Assembly: GCA_030632765.1 (NCBI GenBank)
Contig: DAOVUC010000137.1
Span: 1-5,333, forward strand
Direction: 5' to 3'
Source of the DNA: Candidatus Dadabacteria bacterium
Lineage (GTDB): Bacteria > Desulfobacterota_D > UBA1144 > Nemesobacterales > UBA2774
DNA length: 5,333 nt
Shown here: piece by piece, positions 1-5,333 of the stretch
Layout: every line of letters begins with the position of its first letter
Position numbering within the stretch: position 1 is the first letter of the stretch
Notes under the pieces: generated by a model
Told to the model about the DNA's origin: nothing
The model's input: the letters and a program-made list of their open reading frames with translations, nothing else
The model's database searches: none
Position numbers and translations under genes: made by a program

Positions 1-28
1 CTCCATAAGACCTGATTTGTACTTATAG
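1..28 (+). CDS. Possible 3' tail of a plus-strand gene (partial)
   Basis: Only one plus-strand frame is open at the left edge. It reads SIRPDLYL from base 2 and stops at TAG (26-28), followed at once in the same frame by TAA and TAA. A stable G/C-rich hairpin begins 10 bases after the first stop, which is where a terminator would be expected. The other two plus frames stop within the first 15 bases. Eight residues are too few to identify a product, and an open frame this short arises easily by chance. This is an inference from position alone. Confidence 0.2.
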
Positions 29-37
29 TAATAACCC

Positions 38-73
38 AAAGGGGGGCAGGCATTGAGCCTTTGCCCCCCCTTT
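38..73 (+). terminator. G/C-rich hairpin, candidate terminator, possibly bidirectional
   Basis: AAAGGGGGGC (38-47) pairs with GCCCCCC (63-69) and TTT (71-73), with C70 bulged. An inner stem AGGC (48-51) / GCCT (57-60) closes a five-base loop ATTGA, with T61-T62 bulged. On the plus strand the stem runs into TTTGTT, a short U-rich tail. On the minus strand it runs into TTTGGGTTATT, which is weaker. It best fits the end of a plus-strand gene lying to the left. The long G/C stem is clear, but the U tract is poor, so termination efficiency is uncertain. Confidence 0.55.
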
Positions 74-174
74 GTTCCAAAGATGATATTTCTCTAATCT
101 CAGCCCGTGCCGTCGGTTCAATGACGGGATAATGTACCGCACCCCATCGATTCAGAATCTAGTTTTTCCAAACT

Positions 175-212
175 TTCCATATCGCAGATGAGATACGCAG
201 ACTCTTATGGAA
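175..212. repeat. 7-bp inverted repeat around a short direct repeat
   Basis: TTCCATA (175-181) and TATGGAA (206-212) are perfect inverted arms. The 24-base centre contains the hexamer CGCAGA twice. It lies just before the minus-strand terminator and has no U tract of its own. Function is unknown. It may be part of the repeat-rich intergenic patchwork or chance pairing. Confidence 0.3.
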
Positions 213-227
213 GCAGGCACTGTCTGC

Positions 228-253
228 AAAAAAAGGAGCCGAAGCTCCCTTTC
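228..253 (-). terminator. Rho-independent terminator, minus strand
   Basis: Read on the minus strand, GGAGC-TTCG-GCTCC (248-235) forms a five-pair G/C stem closed by a UUCG tetraloop and is followed directly by seven Ts (234-228). The upstream AAAG (250-253) can extend the stem by pairing into the T tract. This is the classic intrinsic terminator layout. It lies about 670 bases beyond the stop of the FAD/Fe-S dehydrogenase gene and about 455 beyond the stop of the decayed remnant. It may therefore end that transcript, or have served a gene now lost. The plus-strand reading (stem then CTTTC) is weaker. Confidence 0.8.
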
Positions 254-263
254 ATTCCTTATT

Positions 264-310
264 GTCATTTCGAACCCTGAAACAAGTTCAGGACAGGCTC
301 CGCGAGAAAT
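264..310. repeat. Dispersed-repeat-like element with CCTGAA/TTCAGG hairpin
   Basis: The stretch begins GTCATTTCGAACCCTGAA and ends CGCGAGAAATCTTTC. It contains a perfect 6-bp stem, CCTGAA (276-281) / TTCAGG (287-292), with loop ACAAG. The wording matches a type of short non-coding repeat that I recall recurring many times between genes in several bacterial groups. Its 8-mer ACCCTGAA (274-281) recurs at 378-385, and its complement is at 477-484, so the motif is reused inside this window. Confidence 0.5.
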
Positions 311-330
311 CTTTCTTTTATTTTTTCATC

Positions 331-351
331 CTCCCCTTTTTTAAAGGGGAG
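331..351. repeat. Perfect 9-bp palindromic hairpin (CTCCCC type)
   Basis: CTCCCCTTT (331-339) pairs perfectly with AAAGGGGAG (343-351) around a three-base loop TTT. It is followed by TTAGAGGGGATTT, giving the familiar look of a C-rich/G-rich dispersed intergenic repeat. It has no U tract on either strand, so it is more likely a repeat element than a terminator. Confidence 0.5.
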
Positions 352-377
352 TTAGAGGGGATTTGAAGTTATCTGTC

Positions 378-484
378 ACCCTGAACTACAGTTCCGAGCG
401 TGCGCAAGAACTGGACGACCTTGCCTAACGGCAAGAACACAACTAGCCTCGGCTCATTAGCTCATTATACCTAAACTTCAGGGT
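378..484. repeat. Composite element: 8-bp inverted ends enclosing two hairpins
   Basis: The outer arms ACCCTGAA (378-385) and TTCAGGGT (477-484) are perfect inverted repeats. Between them lie two tandem hairpins: CAGTTC (389-394) / GAACTG (408-413), and CTTGCC (420-425) / GGCAAG (430-435) with loop TAAC. A tandem 8-bp duplication, GCTCATTA (452-459 and 460-467), follows. The layout looks like a small structured intergenic repeat of about 107 bases, or several short repeats inserted side by side. No protein is encoded, and mobility is not demonstrated. Confidence 0.4.
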
Positions 485-499
485 CTCATCTTTTAATCC

Positions 500-527
500 T
501 GCATCCCGAATCATGTATCCTGTATCC
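500..527. repeat. 7-bp tandem repeat TGTATCC
   Basis: TGTATCC occurs twice in tandem (514-520 and 521-527). A diverged copy, TGCATCC, sits at 500-506. It is part of the repeat-rich patchwork and has no evident function. Confidence 0.45.
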
Positions 528-608
528 TCCCTCATTCCTACTATGTTCTTAATAGGGGCAGTATAAGCACTATATGCTCACACCTATTCGGGCTTACTGA
601 AAATGGGA

Positions 609-644
609 ATACCCCAATTAGGCCGGAAGAGTCAATTGGGGTAT
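609..644. repeat. Perfect 11-bp inverted repeat
   Basis: ATACCCCAATT (609-619) and AATTGGGGTAT (634-644) are exact inverted copies around a 14-base centre. On the minus strand the hairpin lies about 65 bases after the stop of the decayed remnant, where a terminator would be expected. It is followed by TCCCATTTTC rather than a proper U tract. It could be an imperfect terminator, an RNA-stabilising 3' hairpin, an operator, or another repeat element. Confidence 0.55.
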
Positions 645-708
645 ATGGGGGGTGCAGGGTAAAGATGGTGTAAGGATCTTTATATAAATTTCTGAGTTTT
701 TTGCCCGG

Positions 709-905
709 CTAAAAGGAAATCAACACTGCAGTCTCATCTTTCGCAGTGCCGATTCCGCTGACGTAAACCTTCTCATCCCTTGCACCTTTTTCAAGTGGAT
801 TGCAGTCCTCAACGGTAAGCGTATCGTCAAATACGCCAGTTTTTAAATCACGAACGAAGATTTAATTTTATCAAAGTATGGGTTGATCTGCTTGCCGTTT
901 AAGTT
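709..905 (-). pseudogene. Frameshifted remnant of a small or C-terminal protein gene
   Basis: Two overlapping minus-strand frames together read like one protein. The upstream frame (905-846, stop TAA at 843-845) gives NLNGKQINPYFDKIKSSFVI. The downstream frame (861-712, stop TAG at 709-711) gives 50 residues, starting IFVRDLKTGVFDDT and ending ETAVLISF. Joining them near 852-857 gives a smooth run ..SSFV-RDLKTGVF... A PLE..(residues)..EKVYVSGIG pattern resembles, from memory, C-terminal ends of some bacterial hypothetical proteins that read PLEPG..E.KYY..GIG. An ATG at 907-909 is in a third frame and would need another shift after MKL, and it has no clear ribosome binding site. The remnant begins 13 bases after the dehydrogenase stop. 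It is most likely a decayed gene. Sequencing indels in an intact gene of about 70 codons are the alternative. The function is not known. Confidence 0.5.
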
Positions 906-918
906 TCATCTTAATAGT

Positions 919-3873
919 CTATTTAAGCGCATTCCAGAGGACTTCAGCCGGATGGTAGGCATGTCTCTGGGCGCCGTCTTTGATTTGATGGCGGCAGCTT
1001 GTACCCGGAGCTACAATGAGAACCTCTTCCCCGTGTTTTCTGACCGTCGGGAGCAACACTAGTTCCCCTACCTTCATTGATATATCGAAATGCTCACTTT
1101 CGTATCCAAATGAACCAGCCATCCCGCAGCACCCCGAAGGTATGAGATCAACACTGTAATTCTCAGGAATGGACAGCATTTTCTTTGAATGGTCAAGGCT
1201 TGAGAGGGCTTTCTGTTGACAGTGACCGTGGAATATAATCTGCTTCTCATCTTTATTGAAACTGTCCGCTGTTATATTCCCTTTGTCGATTTCTCTTGAA
1301 ATAAACTCATCAAATAAGTAGGTGTGTTTAGCAATCTCCTTTGAAGCTTTTTTTACATCATCTTCTGCCAGATCAGGGTATTCGTCTCTAAAGCTGAGCA
1401 CAGCTGAGGGCTCTATACCAACTAGCGGAGTTTCCTCAGTAATCAAGTCTTTGAAAATCCTGAGATTCTTATTGGCAATAACTTTCGCGTCACGGATTAG
1501 ACCTTTGGAAATATGCGCCCGCCCGCTTTCGTCATGCTCAATCACCTCAGGATAGTATCCGAGCTTGTCTAACAACTTAATCATCGTAATACCAATCTCG
1601 GCATCTAAGTAATTGGTGAATTCGTCGCAGAATATATAGACTTTTCCTTTATTTCCAGATTGCAAGAAGCCTTTATTCTTTTTGTACCAGTTCCTTGTAG
1701 TTTGAAGGGAAAGAGGGGGGACTGAACGATTTGCCGCAAAGCCTGTGAGTTTTTTAATTATAGGGGCGGTAATTGAATTGCTGAACATAAAATTATAAGC
1801 CTGTGGGAAAATGGAGTTGAGTTTTGCGAATTTGTTAAAATTCGCAATCATTTTAGAGCGCATTGGCACTCCGTGCTTATCGTAGTAATGCTGTAAAAAC
1901 TCTCCCTTTAACTTGGCAATATCCACATCTGATGGGCACTCGAACTTGCACCCTTTACAAGACAGGCAAAGGTCGAGCACATCATGTATTTCCTCATTCT
2001 GAAAAGGATCAATGTCAGTTGAACGTGTGAATATTTCCCTTAGCATATTGGCTCTTGCGCGGGTTACATGCATTTCATCACGGGTGGCCATATAAGAAGG
2101 GCACATAGTGCCGCCGGCGTGTTCTGTTTTCCTACATTCTGCGGTGCCATTACACCTCTCGGCGTGTCCTACAAAACCTTCCTTGCCAAAATCAAACACG
2201 GTTTCAAAACGAGGTTCCTTATAGTCTCCATCGTATCTCAGGTTAATATTATTTCTTGGGGCGTTTACTATCTTAGTGGGGTTAAAAATTCCTTGCGGGT
2301 CCCAAAGGGTTTTAATATCTTTCATTAGGCTGTAAATCTTCTCGCCCAGCATAAACTCAGTGAACTCGCCCCGTAACCAACCGGTTCCATGTTCACCTGA
2401 AATAAACCCTTTGTGTTTCTTTACTATCTTGGCAGTTTCAAATGTAATATCTCTGAATAATTTGATTCCTTCTTTGGTTTTTGTGTTGAAATAGGGCGTA
2501 ATGTGGAGCTCTCCGGCGCTTCCGTGAGCGTAATACATTACAGGCAGGATGTATTTCTTAAGTAACGCATCCCCGTCTATAATGAAGTCAGGAAGGTGAT
2601 CTATTGATACAGCGCAGTCGTCTATATTTGTGGCGGGTTTTTCATCACCCTCGACGTTTGAGGCTACTCCCAAGGCCGCATTTCTCAAATGCCACACATG
2701 ATCCACATCGTCGCCCGTGACAATCGGGAAATGGTAACCATAGCCCGTCTTCTTAACCTCTTCTATTATTTTTTCAATATCCGCTTTTGCCTCTTCTTTT
2801 GTATCCCTGGCAACCTCAACGATAAGCACAGCCCCCGGTTTGTCTTTCACGAAGAAAAGCTCTTCACTGAGGAGCGGATTTTCTCTTGCGCACTCGATTG
2901 TATAGTCATCAATTAGTTCGCATGACATTATGTCGTGCTTGCATATCGTAATATTGGCCCTAAGTGCGTTATCTAGCGTTTTAAAATTAATGCAAGCGAG
3001 TGTTCTGATCTCAGGAGGGTGGGGCACCAAATTTACCTTTAATTCTGTAATGAATACCAGAGTGCCTGCCGAGCCCGCAATTAGCTTGCAGAAATTAAAA
3101 TGCTCACCGTCCTTGGTAAACGTCTCCATTTTAGCCATTACATCAAGAGCGTAACCTGTGTTACGCCTAAATATGCACTCTTTGGGGAAGTTTGCTGTAA
3201 TTTCCTTCTGATTTCCCTGATCGGATAGGATATCTCTAATTTGACAATAGAGCTTAGTTTCAAGAAGACCCTTCTCCCCATTACATTTTGCTTCGAACTC
3301 TTCTTTTGTAAGTTCCCCGAAGATTACTTCAGAACCGTCCGCTAAAAAGCCCTTAACTTCAAGCAGATGTTTGCGGCTGTCTCTGTAAACCACAGAATTA
3401 GCTCCACAAGAGTTGTTTCCCATCATACCGCCAATCATGGCCCGGTTCTGTGTAGAAGTCTCAGGACCAAAAAATAGGCCATAAGGCTCCAGATATTCGT
3501 TTAGTTCGTTTCTTATGACTCCGGGTTGGAGCCTTACCCATTTTTCTTCTTTATTCACCTCAAGCACCTGGTTCATGTGCCGCCCAACGTCTACAACTAT
3601 TCCCCTTCCGATTGGTTGTCCGGAGAGCGAAGTGCCCGCGGCTCTTGGCGTAAGGGGTATATCTTTCTCTATTGAGAAGTTGACGAGTTCTCTTATATCC
3701 TCATGCGTTTTGGGGAGCGCAACCGCCATAGGAAGCATTCTGTATGATGACGCGTCAGTTGCATATAGCGTGCGCATAGTGTGGCTGTAGTGTAAATCAC
3801 CTGCAAGCTGTTGTTTTAGGCTATTCCACTTAGATGATTCGATCTCTTTGGTTTCTAAATTCGTTTCGCTCAT
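919..3873 (-). CDS. FAD-binding and Fe-S-binding D-2-hydroxyacid dehydrogenase (YdiJ / D-2-hydroxyglutarate or D-lactate dehydrogenase type)
   Basis: This 984-residue protein should oxidise a D-2-hydroxyacid (D-2-hydroxyglutarate or D-lactate are the family's usual substrates) at FAD and pass electrons through Fe-S clusters to a respiratory carrier. The N-terminal FAD domain carries PRAAGTSLSGQPIGRG (76-91), GGMMGNNSCGANS (148-160) and GSAGTLVFITEL (267-278). The FAD-oxidase C-terminal domain (about 290-540) carries HGSAGELH (450-457) and SGEHGTGW (492-499). By motif spacing, H450, H457 and E494 match the metal ligands, and R397, K412 and H495 the substrate residues, of human D2HGDH. A ferredoxin-like part follows: C574, C580, C591-P, then CLSCKGCKFECP with C636, C639, C642 and C646. 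The C-terminal CCG region has C885, CCG at 915-917 and C960. The first CCG repeat (about 745-800) keeps only C749. No signal peptide or membrane segment is seen, so it should be cytoplasmic or peripherally membrane-bound. An in-frame TAG at 3892-3894 and a strong ribosome binding site fix the start. Family assignment is firm, but the substrate is inferred. Confidence 0.95.
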   Translation of the reverse strand: MSETNLETKEIESSKWNSLKQQLAGDLHYSHTMRTLYATDASSYRMLPMAVALPKTHEDIRELVNFSIEKDIPLTPRAAGTSLSGQPIGRGIVVDVGRHMNQVLEVNKEEKWVRLQPGVIRNELNEYLEPYGLFFGPETSTQNRAMIGGMMGNNSCGANSVVYRDSRKHLLEVKGFLADGSEVIFGELTKEEFEAKCNGEKGLLETKLYCQIRDILSDQGNQKEITANFPKECIFRRNTGYALDVMAKMETFTKDGEHFNFCKLIAGSAGTLVFITELKVNLVPHPPEIRTLACINFKTLDNALRANITICKHDIMSCELIDDYTIECARENPLLSEELFFVKDKPGAVLIVEVARDTKEEAKADIEKIIEEVKKTGYGYHFPIVTGDDVDHVWHLRNAALGVASNVEGDEKPATNIDDCAVSIDHLPDFIIDGDALLKKYILPVMYYAHGSAGELHITPYFNTKTKEGIKLFRDITFETAKIVKKHKGFISGEHGTGWLRGEFTEFMLGEKIYSLMKDIKTLWDPQGIFNPTKIVNAPRNNINLRYDGDYKEPRFETVFDFGKEGFVGHAERCNGTAECRKTEHAGGTMCPSYMATRDEMHVTRARANMLREIFTRSTDIDPFQNEEIHDVLDLCLSCKGCKFECPSDVDIAKLKGEFLQHYYDKHGVPMRSKMIANFNKFAKLNSIFPQAYNFMFSNSITAPIIKKLTGFAANRSVPPLSLQTTRNWYKKNKGFLQSGNKGKVYIFCDEFTNYLDAEIGITMIKLLDKLGYYPEVIEHDESGRAHISKGLIRDAKVIANKNLRIFKDLITEETPLVGIEPSAVLSFRDEYPDLAEDDVKKASKEIAKHTYLFDEFISREIDKGNITADSFNKDEKQIIFHGHCQQKALSSLDHSKKMLSIPENYSVDLIPSGCCGMAGSFGYESEHFDISMKVGELVLLPTVRKHGEEVLIVAPGTSCRHQIKDGAQRHAYHPAEVLWNALK

Positions 3874-3881
3874 TATAAAGA

Positions 3882-3889
3882 CCCTCCCT
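3882..3889 (-). promoter_or_regulatory. Strong Shine-Dalgarno for the dehydrogenase gene
   Basis: On the minus strand AGGGAGGG lies 8 bases before the ATG at 3873. It is a near-ideal anti-16S pairing site at a good distance. Together with the in-frame stop at 3892-3894 it fixes the start codon. It also argues for a host that uses Shine-Dalgarno initiation, unlike most Bacteroidota. Confidence 0.8.
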
Positions 3890-3894
3890 AGCTA

Positions 3895-3923
3895 TTTATA
3901 CACTTTTTTTAACCTAGAGACAA
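3895..3923 (-). promoter_or_regulatory. Candidate proximal sigma-70-like promoter
   Basis: On the minus strand TTGTCT (3923-3918) and TATAAA (3900-3895) are separated by exactly 17 bases. These match TTGACA at 4 of 6 and TATAAT at 5 of 6 positions. Transcription would start near 3888, at or inside the Shine-Dalgarno, so the 5' leader would be very short. That makes it less attractive than the distal candidate, and A+T-rich DNA yields such matches by chance. Confidence 0.3.
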
Positions 3924-3931
3924 TGAGAATC

Positions 3932-3944
3932 ACCTGTATCAGGT
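3932..3944. promoter_or_regulatory. Small palindrome between the candidate promoters, possible operator
   Basis: ACCTG-TAT-CAGGT is an inverted repeat with 5-bp arms and a three-base centre. It lies just downstream of the distal promoter's expected start and just upstream of the proximal promoter's -35. A repressor bound here could block either promoter. The size suits a dimeric helix-turn-helix regulator, but it does not match any operator I can name with confidence, and a 5-bp palindrome can be chance. Confidence 0.3.
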
Positions 3945-3969
3945 ATTTTAAAATAAGATCAGTAAGAAT

Positions 3970-3998
3970 AGTATAAGTTTCATATTGTTTTATGACAG
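3970..3998 (-). promoter_or_regulatory. Candidate distal sigma-70-like promoter for the dehydrogenase gene
   Basis: On the minus strand CTGTCA (3998-3993) and TATACT (3975-3970) are separated by 17 bases, matching the consensus at 4 of 6 and 5 of 6 positions. Transcription would start near 3963, giving a leader of about 90 bases that includes the 3932-3944 palindrome and a full Shine-Dalgarno. It lies just past the upstream gene's terminator, which is where the next unit's promoter is expected. Confidence 0.4.
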
Positions 3999-4010
3999 GC
4001 AAGTGGAATC

Positions 4011-4051
4011 AAAAAAAGCCCCGTGTCTTTCGTTCTGAAAGCACAGGGCTT
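4011..4051 (-). terminator. Rho-independent terminator of the beta-propeller gene
   Basis: On the minus strand AAGCCC (4051-4046) pairs with GGGCTT (4021-4016), GTG (4044-4042) with CAC (4025-4023), and CTTTC (4041-4037) with GAAAG (4031-4027). One A-C mismatch (4045/4022) and one bulged base (4026) interrupt the stem, and the loop is five bases (4036-4032). A run of seven Ts (4017-4011) overlaps and follows the end of the stem. It begins about 30 bases after the propeller gene's stop, so it should end that transcript and separate it from the dehydrogenase gene. Confidence 0.9.
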
Positions 4052-4080
4052 CATAATTTTCAAACTTCGACTCTCATCAA

Positions 4081-5333
4081 TTAATTATCCAATATCAAAA
4101 TTCCCTGGGGACGTGAGTCGGTGTGAACGCCGTCCTGTCCAAGCTTCCGTGAGCTTACAACTTTTAGCTTGCCCGAGGGTTCAATCTTGAATGTGTGAAG
4201 TATATTGCCTTCCTTGGAAGTATTTTTGTGGGTCTGATTGATGCGTTGAGTTATTACGTAGAGGAAATTTCTTGTCGGATCCAAATCTAACTGAGATGCT
4301 GTGCTGTCAGGCTGTTTTGCATTCCTGTTATTGACGAACGTCCCACCAGACATGGGGATGCCCACACGCCCAATCTCAATAGGCTTTTCGGCGTTATTTC
4401 CTGATATATCAAATACTGTGATTGTGCTTGACGTGTCCTTTGTGCCTTCGCGCGGCAGATTGTTGACTGCATAGAGCCTGGTCCCGGCTATATTTGTACG
4501 GATCCAGCAGATGTCTTGTCCGCTATTGGGTACCGCTGTAATAAACTTTAATTTGTTCTGGTCAGGACCTTTAGTCTTTAAGATATCGTTGACATTATAG
4601 CTGAAGACGCCGAGCTCGTTTCGTGTTACTAAACCTACATAGAGAAGGTTCTTCGTAGGATGCCCCCATATTCCGAGGGGGAGAGAGGGAACATCCGGAG
4701 CAGGCTCTGCAGTCTCTGGCATTGCGGTTTTAAAAGACTTTACAAGGTTTCCCTCTGAATCTAGTTTGAATACCTGGATTTGTCCTCGAACAAGCGGCTC
4801 TTTGCTGAACAGGTTCGATACACTGCCATCGCCGTCAAAATCCGCGTCGACCTGAAAATCATTTCCAAATATTACTTTATCGTTAATGTCGGATACGTAA
4901 ACCTGAGTGGGCTTTTGCCCGTCTTCGATTTCCACTTTGGAGATAAATGAGAGGCTTCCGTTGTCATTGATTTTAAAACTTGCATAGTTAGCGAGCACTC
5001 CGCCCTGGAGTGCATCTAACTGATGAGGGTCTTCGTTGCGGTTAGCAACAAGAAGCACATCGCCTGAGATGGCCAGACTTACAGGTCCAGTGCCTTGGGA
5101 TGAGAATGGAGATCCTTCTATGTGTTCAAGTGATCCATCGTCCATGACACCAAATACCGCTATGGTATTTGTATGCCCGTTTACGGCGAATAGGCGCTTG
5201 CCGCCGGCGCTCAGAATTATCGGTGTATCTATGTCGTTTGGTCCGAGCTTACCGTTTGTACTGTTGTTAATTCCTGATCCATTTGCGAGGAAAGGACTGC
5301 CCGGAAGCGGCTTAAGCTTGCCGTCTTTGTGCC
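4081..5333 (-). CDS. Beta-propeller (lactonase/YVTN-like) protein, C-terminal part
   Basis: The frame stays open from TAA at 4081-4083 to the right edge, giving 416 visible residues; the true start is outside. A Met at 5143-5145 is internal: the 62 codons before it read as the same fold. Repeating blade units show a hydrophobic strand such as KRLFAVNG, NLLYVGL, TRLYAVNN or NFLYVIT, followed by a strand like TIAVFGV, LGVFSYN, TITVFDI or LHTFKI, then a DGxL-type turn. DGKLKPLPGSPF and DGSLEHIEGSPF are two copies of one unit about 62 residues apart. About five or six blades are visible. Such units mark the 6-phosphogluconolactonase/YVTN-like propeller superfamily, whose members include cytosolic lactonases and exported binding proteins. 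An Asp-rich loop DADFDGDGS (visible residues 162-170, bases 4822-4848) could bind calcium. The N-terminus is missing, so a signal peptide cannot be judged. Catalytic activity is not shown. The gene ends in its own terminator. Confidence 0.9.
   Translation of the reverse strand, partial: HKDGKLKPLPGSPFLANGSGINNSTNGKLGPNDIDTPIILSAGGKRLFAVNGHTNTIAVFGVMDDGSLEHIEGSPFSSQGTGPVSLAISGDVLLVANRNEDPHQLDALQGGVLANYASFKINDNGSLSFISKVEIEDGQKPTQVYVSDINDKVIFGNDFQVDADFDGDGSVSNLFSKEPLVRGQIQVFKLDSEGNLVKSFKTAMPETAEPAPDVPSLPLGIWGHPTKNLLYVGLVTRNELGVFSYNVNDILKTKGPDQNKLKFITAVPNSGQDICWIRTNIAGTRLYAVNNLPREGTKDTSSTITVFDISGNNAEKPIEIGRVGIPMSGGTFVNNRNAKQPDSTASQLDLDPTRNFLYVITQRINQTHKNTSKEGNILHTFKIEPSGKLKVVSSRKLGQDGVHTDSRPQGILILDN

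Larger units (their letters stand above)
254..708. other. Gene-free, repeat-rich intergenic stretch
   Basis: No frame here gives a credible protein, and no tRNA, rRNA or recognisable small RNA was seen. Several short palindromes and tandem repeats crowd bases 264-545: hairpins at 276-292, 331-351, 389-413 and 420-435, an 8-bp inverted pair at 378-385 / 477-484, and tandem repeats at 452-467 and 514-527. A weak 6-bp inverted repeat (AATAGG 551-556 / CCTATT 583-588) and a perfect 11-bp inverted repeat (609-644) follow. The wording resembles dispersed intergenic repeat families found in many bacterial genomes. That they are multicopy in this genome is inferred, not seen. Confidence 0.6.

Noticed and set aside
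378..484. Insertion sequence or CRISPR array
   Set aside because: There is no transposase frame, no regularly spaced identical repeats and no spacers. The repeats are short and unequal.
574..591. Broken first ferredoxin cluster (C-x5-C-x10-C-P instead of CxxCxxCxxxCP)
   Set aside because: As I recall, this unusual spacing with GTMCPSYMATR is normal in YdiJ-type proteins, so it is not a defect.
1322..1555. Plus-strand open frames opposite the dehydrogenase (1322-1555, 2068-2328, 2689-2916, 2930-3154, 3515-3790)
   Set aside because: All lie antisense to a well-supported 984-residue gene, and none of their translations shows a recognisable motif. They are shadows of the coding strand.
3932..3944. 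LuxR-type lux box or LexA-type SOS box
   Set aside because: The ACCTG/CAGGT arms resemble the ends of a lux box, but the centre is far too short. The CTG/CAG spacing is also wrong for a LexA site.
4287..4472. 61-codon minus-strand open frame inside the propeller gene
   Set aside because: It overlaps a clear protein-coding frame on the same strand, and its translation has no recognisable motifs and no ribosome binding site case.
5143..5145. ATG as the start of the propeller gene
   Set aside because: The frame stays open for 62 more codons to the window edge, and those codons encode another propeller unit with a matching DGxL...GSPF repeat.

Overview
The window holds two complete or near-complete minus-strand genes, a decayed gene remnant and a repeat-rich non-coding stretch. 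It looks like bacterial chromosomal DNA of moderate, slightly A+T-rich composition. The organism cannot be named. The large FAD/Fe-S protein resembles versions common in Bacteroidota and other environmental lineages. However, its gene has a strong Shine-Dalgarno sequence (AGGGAGGG) and sigma-70-like promoter candidates, which is not typical of Bacteroidota, so a different, perhaps uncultured, lineage is as likely.

Layout from left to right. Bases 1-28 may be the tail of a plus-strand gene, followed by a G/C-rich hairpin (38-73). A canonical minus-strand terminator sits at 228-253, so the left edge looks like a convergent boundary between transcription units. Bases 254-708 have no credible gene. 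They hold a patchwork of inverted and tandem repeats that looks like dispersed intergenic repeat elements, plus a perfect 11-bp inverted repeat at 609-644. Bases 709-905 (minus) carry the C-terminal remnant of a protein gene broken by frameshifts. Bases 919-3873 (minus) encode a 984-residue FAD-binding and Fe-S-binding D-2-hydroxyacid dehydrogenase of the YdiJ / D-2-hydroxyglutarate dehydrogenase / D-lactate dehydrogenase type. Its leader (3874-4010) has a strong ribosome binding site, two candidate promoters and a small palindrome between them. A strong minus-strand terminator (4011-4051) separates it from the gene upstream. Bases 4081-5333 (minus) encode the C-terminal 416 residues of a beta-propeller (lactonase/YVTN-like) protein whose start lies beyond the right edge.

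The terminator between the two genes argues that they are separate transcription units rather than an operon, so no joint pathway is claimed. The dehydrogenase would oxidise a D-2-hydroxyacid at FAD and pass electrons through Fe-S clusters to a respiratory acceptor. The propeller's role is unknown. I found no CRISPR array, RNA gene, insertion sequence or defence system. The features most worth a second look are the degenerate first CCG domain of the dehydrogenase, the frameshifted remnant, the repeat patchwork, and the Asp-rich loop in the propeller.
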